A program made the translations under genes and the position numbers. This document shows, piece after piece, positions 61,326 to 64,000 of a stretch of 64,000 nucleotides of DNA (the first letter of the stretch is position 1; each line of letters starts with the position of its first letter). The DNA comes from Echinococcus granulosus. Taxonomy: Eukaryota; Platyhelminthes; Cestoda; Cyclophyllidea; Taeniidae. The notes under the pieces are model-generated. The model did not search any database. It was not told the DNA's origin and saw nothing but the letters and a program-made list of their open reading frames with translations. The stretch spans positions 469,436 through 533,435 of the forward strand of contig NW_020170404.1 of NCBI RefSeq assembly GCF_000524195.1, given 5' to 3'.

Positions 61326-61577
61326 TCAGTGAAGGTCCTCCTGTGTGTGCGTGTGTACTTCCCTGCTTTTGCTCTTCCTACTCTCCCTTTCACCTCTTCC
61401 GTCCCAGTACTGCCTGCTATTACTCCTTCCTCCCTTGTTGGCTGCCCCACAGTCTCCATTAAGCTGCGCGTTCTGACCGCCTCTGGCGCGATATCCCCTC
61501 CCCCCACCCCTTGTGTCAGCGGTAGCTGTAGCAGCAGTAGCGGCAGTAGCAGTACCACTCATGGCAAATGGGCACAT
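61326..61577 (-). other. GC-rich low-complexity block in PACS intron
   Basis: Open on both strands. One minus frame is RG/RS-rich (GGGRGYRARGGQ, then RESRKSKSREV), recalling an RGG-type RNA-binding tail; another is Leu-rich. The conserved PACS exons on either side join in phase without it, and no splice sites were assigned. It is either an intronic CAG/GGN-type repeat or an exon of something nested. Confidence 0.3.
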
Positions 61578-62848
61578 TTATGCCAACTTGGCTTCAGCGC
61601 GATACGCGGCGAAAAGAGGCACAACACATGTTCCCTAGGCGGTAACACGCGTCTGCACATTCAATGCCTAAGTCGCAAAATTGTGTAACAAGATTCACAG
61701 GTTAAACAAAGTGTCCCAATGTCAACACCACCACGTGACTCACTCCTTTTACCCTCTTTCATTGTCATGCTTTCAACTTGAGACGTAACATGAAGTGATT
61801 TTCAGAATAATACAAGTACAGAGGCAGGCTGCGTCACTGAGACTGGGACATTGCCAATGTCTTTACTTTTTCGCCATATAAAGCATATCGCTTTTCCCGT
61901 CTACCATTCCACGTGGAACACTTGATCTTAGCGATTCGATAGGTTGCACTGCCATTCCCAATCCTGCCTAGGTAGCAGCGCTCTAAACATCGGCAATGAA
62001 TTGGAGACTTCTGGAAGAACCTAATAATGTGCAATTGAGAATGAGGTTGGAATTTACCAGCCAACCTGAGGTAGGTTGTAAGTGTGCCGGGTTTGTCCAT
62101 GTCCATACAGGTTGACCATCGATACAGAATAAAATCGTGAAATAAGGGTGAGTGACTCCCGTCTGTAATATGTACCTGTCGGTTTTGGCTCTCCCTCTTC
62201 CTATCCCTTATCCCGTCCTCCCTTCTGTCAAGGTGGGACTGGAGACTAGTCAAAATGAAGGAAAACGCCTTTCTTACTTCCTTTCTTGCTACAGACAATC
62301 TAAGCGCTGTATAACGAAAGTAAATTAAATCTTTCAAAAGCTTCTCCCTACTTGTGGTCCAAGTTTCTCAAAATGTGACGATTTCCTTATCCCCATTCCC
62401 AAGCATTATTCACTTCGCCCTCAAACAGCTCGTTGAGTTCGTGCTACTACTAAAACAACTCACTGTTCACAGATATTCATAAAGACTACCGCTTATTCCA
62501 AGATGCTCAAAAGAACAATTAAATTAAAGTATTTTAGAACAAAGCAAAACTCCACTTTTAAGTGCACCGCGTCAACCATTCGCTTAAGACGATCTCTGTC
62601 TCAAGCAGCAAACCAAAAATGCCGACGCCGAACAGTTCTATTACTCTCCTCGCAAGCAGAATAATAATAATAGTTTTTTTTAGCTTAGTACTATAGAACC
62701 CTCTTACACCGATTGGTGGGATTAGTACATCCTTTAGGGAAAAACCAAAAAAAACCAACACTAAAATCCCGAATTCCGGGCTGACTACCGCATTGAAACA
62801 ACACTTATTTCAATCACACCTTTTACAGCCACTGTAAATATCGCTTAC

Positions 62849-62869
62849 CATCTTGGTGAGGTAACCTTC
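62849..62869 (-). CDS. PACS: Candidate 21-nt PACS microexon
   Basis: Flanked by GACTATTAACAG (AG at 62871-62870) and GATG|GTAAGCG (GT at 62848). Exactly 21 nt, so it keeps the frame. Inserted between the exons at 63022 and 59233 it turns SIG-DDGSS into SIGRLPHQDDDGSS. Both splice sites are good and it sits in the correct intron on the correct strand. It may be alternatively spliced; chance cannot be excluded for so short a feature. Confidence 0.45.
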
Positions 62870-63021
62870 CTGTTAATAGTCAACAACCCTTCCACACACC
62901 TAAAAGGTCTACGTAGAATTATGTAATCTTATGACGACCGCTACACCACCGTCTACCTACCACGAAACATAAACTATGCTACATCTACTGGTTATAACTA
63001 CATTGACCTTTACCAACTAAC

Positions 63022-63471
63022 CTATGCTGGCAACTCCCATCGGAAGGGGCGGATTGAAGGAAGGGGAACAGGATGTGGCAGCGCTAGTAGGGGTAAAGGC
63101 TCCCCCAACTCCCCCACTGCCTAACACAGGCAGGTTGTTCCTTACTCCCGCCACCAGACACTCGCCAATGGGCAGGGGTAAGAGACAGTCGGCAGTGGTA
63201 AGGTAGACTACCACTCGGCGCACAAATTCGCCCTCCAAACTACCACCCTCCGTCGATACCCGTCTGATTTGAACTGGAGTCGGGGTGGACGCGGTGGCAT
63301 CTGCTTCACTCACACCCTCGCCAACAGCTAGGTGACTGAAGAGGCGAGCGTAGCACGGATCGAGGCTGCAGAGACGCTGGGCGACGAGGTTGGGGAAGGA
63401 TGGGAGGACTGGTGGTGGGTGCGACTCCCGTGAAATTGATGGAGAGCCTGGTTTAGTAGGTTGGACGAGAT
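63022..63471 (-). CDS. PACS: PACS homolog, 5'-most exon in the window
   Basis: Acceptor TCTCCTTCCTCCGCCGCCTTAG (AG at 63473-63472), donor ATAG|GTTAGT at 63021; phase 1 in and out. Conserved pieces: LVAQRLCSLDPCYARLF (vertebrate PVARYLGSVDYRYNNFF) and FVRRVVVYLTTADCLLPLPI followed by GECL (vertebrate [24 protein letters not shown]), with variable Ser/Thr/Pro linkers between. The open frame extends upstream of the acceptor, but that part shows no PACS similarity. The N-terminal cargo- and adaptor-binding region and the first half of the gene lie beyond the right edge of the window. Confidence 0.9.
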
Positions 63472-63473
63472 CT

Positions 63474-64000
63474 AAGGCGGCGGAGGAAGGAGAGCTTATT
63501 TTATCTGTGCAATTTTTAGGTAGATAACTAGCTCCATGTAGCCATTTGTAGGCTTCAGTAAGTTGATCCAAAGGGAAAAACCTACAGTCGTACTCAAGCA
63601 TCCTTAATTTTAAATTGGTAATACAAATAAAAGGAATACTCTTTTTACCACCTTTTCTGCCTAAGAACTCATCGTGAAGCTTCAAAAGAACCAGTTTACA
63701 CTGCTTTGTACAATGGTAAAGGGAATAACCGCAACCTCTGTAAGTACCACGTTCTAGACTAGATAGCTTTAAAGTTTTACAAAACTGGTTTGATTTATTA
63801 AATGCAAAGGTGCATCTTAATAGTTCAGAAATGCGTCTTGCAAACTAGTTTTAAATGTTTTACATGTAAAGCAGAAGAGAACAAGTTCGTGTCACTTTTT
63901 GAGTAGAATTACCGTTCCAACATCTTTGAAGGCAACTTAAAGCCTACGAAGTGCTGGATTGATACGAAATTTAGCCAATAAGCCCCCATTCCAGCGTACA
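63474..64000. other. PACS intron running off the window edge
   Basis: No PACS-like exon was identified here on the minus strand, so the next upstream exon lies outside the window. Confidence 0.5.

Noticed and set aside
61834..62337. 167-codon minus-strand frame in the PACS intron
   Set aside because: No PACS similarity, irregular composition, and flanking PACS exons join in phase without it.
1..64000. tRNA, rRNA, spliced-leader RNA genes and CRISPR arrays
   Set aside because: None could be recognised by eye; the repeats seen are microsatellites, LTR elements or simple duplications, not CRISPR-type spacer arrays.

Overview
This is a eukaryotic genomic window, most likely from a flatworm and probably a tapeworm. 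The sequence is AT-rich overall. Genes are split into short exons by canonical GT-AG introns, intergenic DNA dominates, and (CA)n microsatellites are present. A family of small non-coding LTR elements (about 1 kb, LTRs about 180-200 bp) resembles the terminal-repeat retrotransposons in miniature (TRIMs) described from taeniid cestodes. The cestode assignment is an inference from that resemblance; the animal nature of the window is firm, because two conserved animal genes are recognisable exon by exon.

Layout. 0-8 kb: microsatellites and unrecognised DNA. 8.4-9.6 kb (minus): three phase-compatible 3' exons of a single-finger C2H2 zinc-finger protein. 11.8-12.05 kb (plus): an exon-like ORF of unknown identity followed by AATAAA. 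12.8-15.3 kb (plus): complete BCAS2/SPF27, a core subunit of the PRP19 (NTC) splicing complex, in three coding exons, with an antisense exon-like segment in its first intron. 17.5-20.0 kb (minus): exons of an unrecognised cysteine-rich, probably extracellular protein. 22.8-45 kb: a TRIM-rich interval with copies in both orientations, one solo LTR and several LTR fragments. Among them are scattered minus-strand hydrophobic exon candidates (24-32.6 kb), which may be pieces of an ABCC-type transporter, and a small signal-peptide ORF with dibasic sites (33.4 kb). 36-55 kb: two further dispersed repeat families. One of them has a 350-bp core that is 98% identical between copies inside much more diverged flanks. 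48.2-49.9 kb (minus): a two-exon gene for a 116-residue orphan protein. 53.7-63.5 kb (minus): the 3' half of a PACS (phosphofurin acidic cluster sorting) gene. Five exons join in perfect phase, a frame-preserving 21-nt microexon is possible, and the C-terminal domain carries a long lineage-specific insertion.

The genes do not form a functional unit. BCAS2 and PACS are housekeeping functions (pre-mRNA splicing; Golgi/endosome sorting) separated by a repeat-filled interval. The most useful novelties are the mosaic 350-bp duplication, the PACS insertion and microexon, the cysteine-rich secreted protein, the orphan two-exon gene and the nested antisense exon in BCAS2. Exon limits were placed by reading splice consensus and phase by eye; no alignment or search was run.
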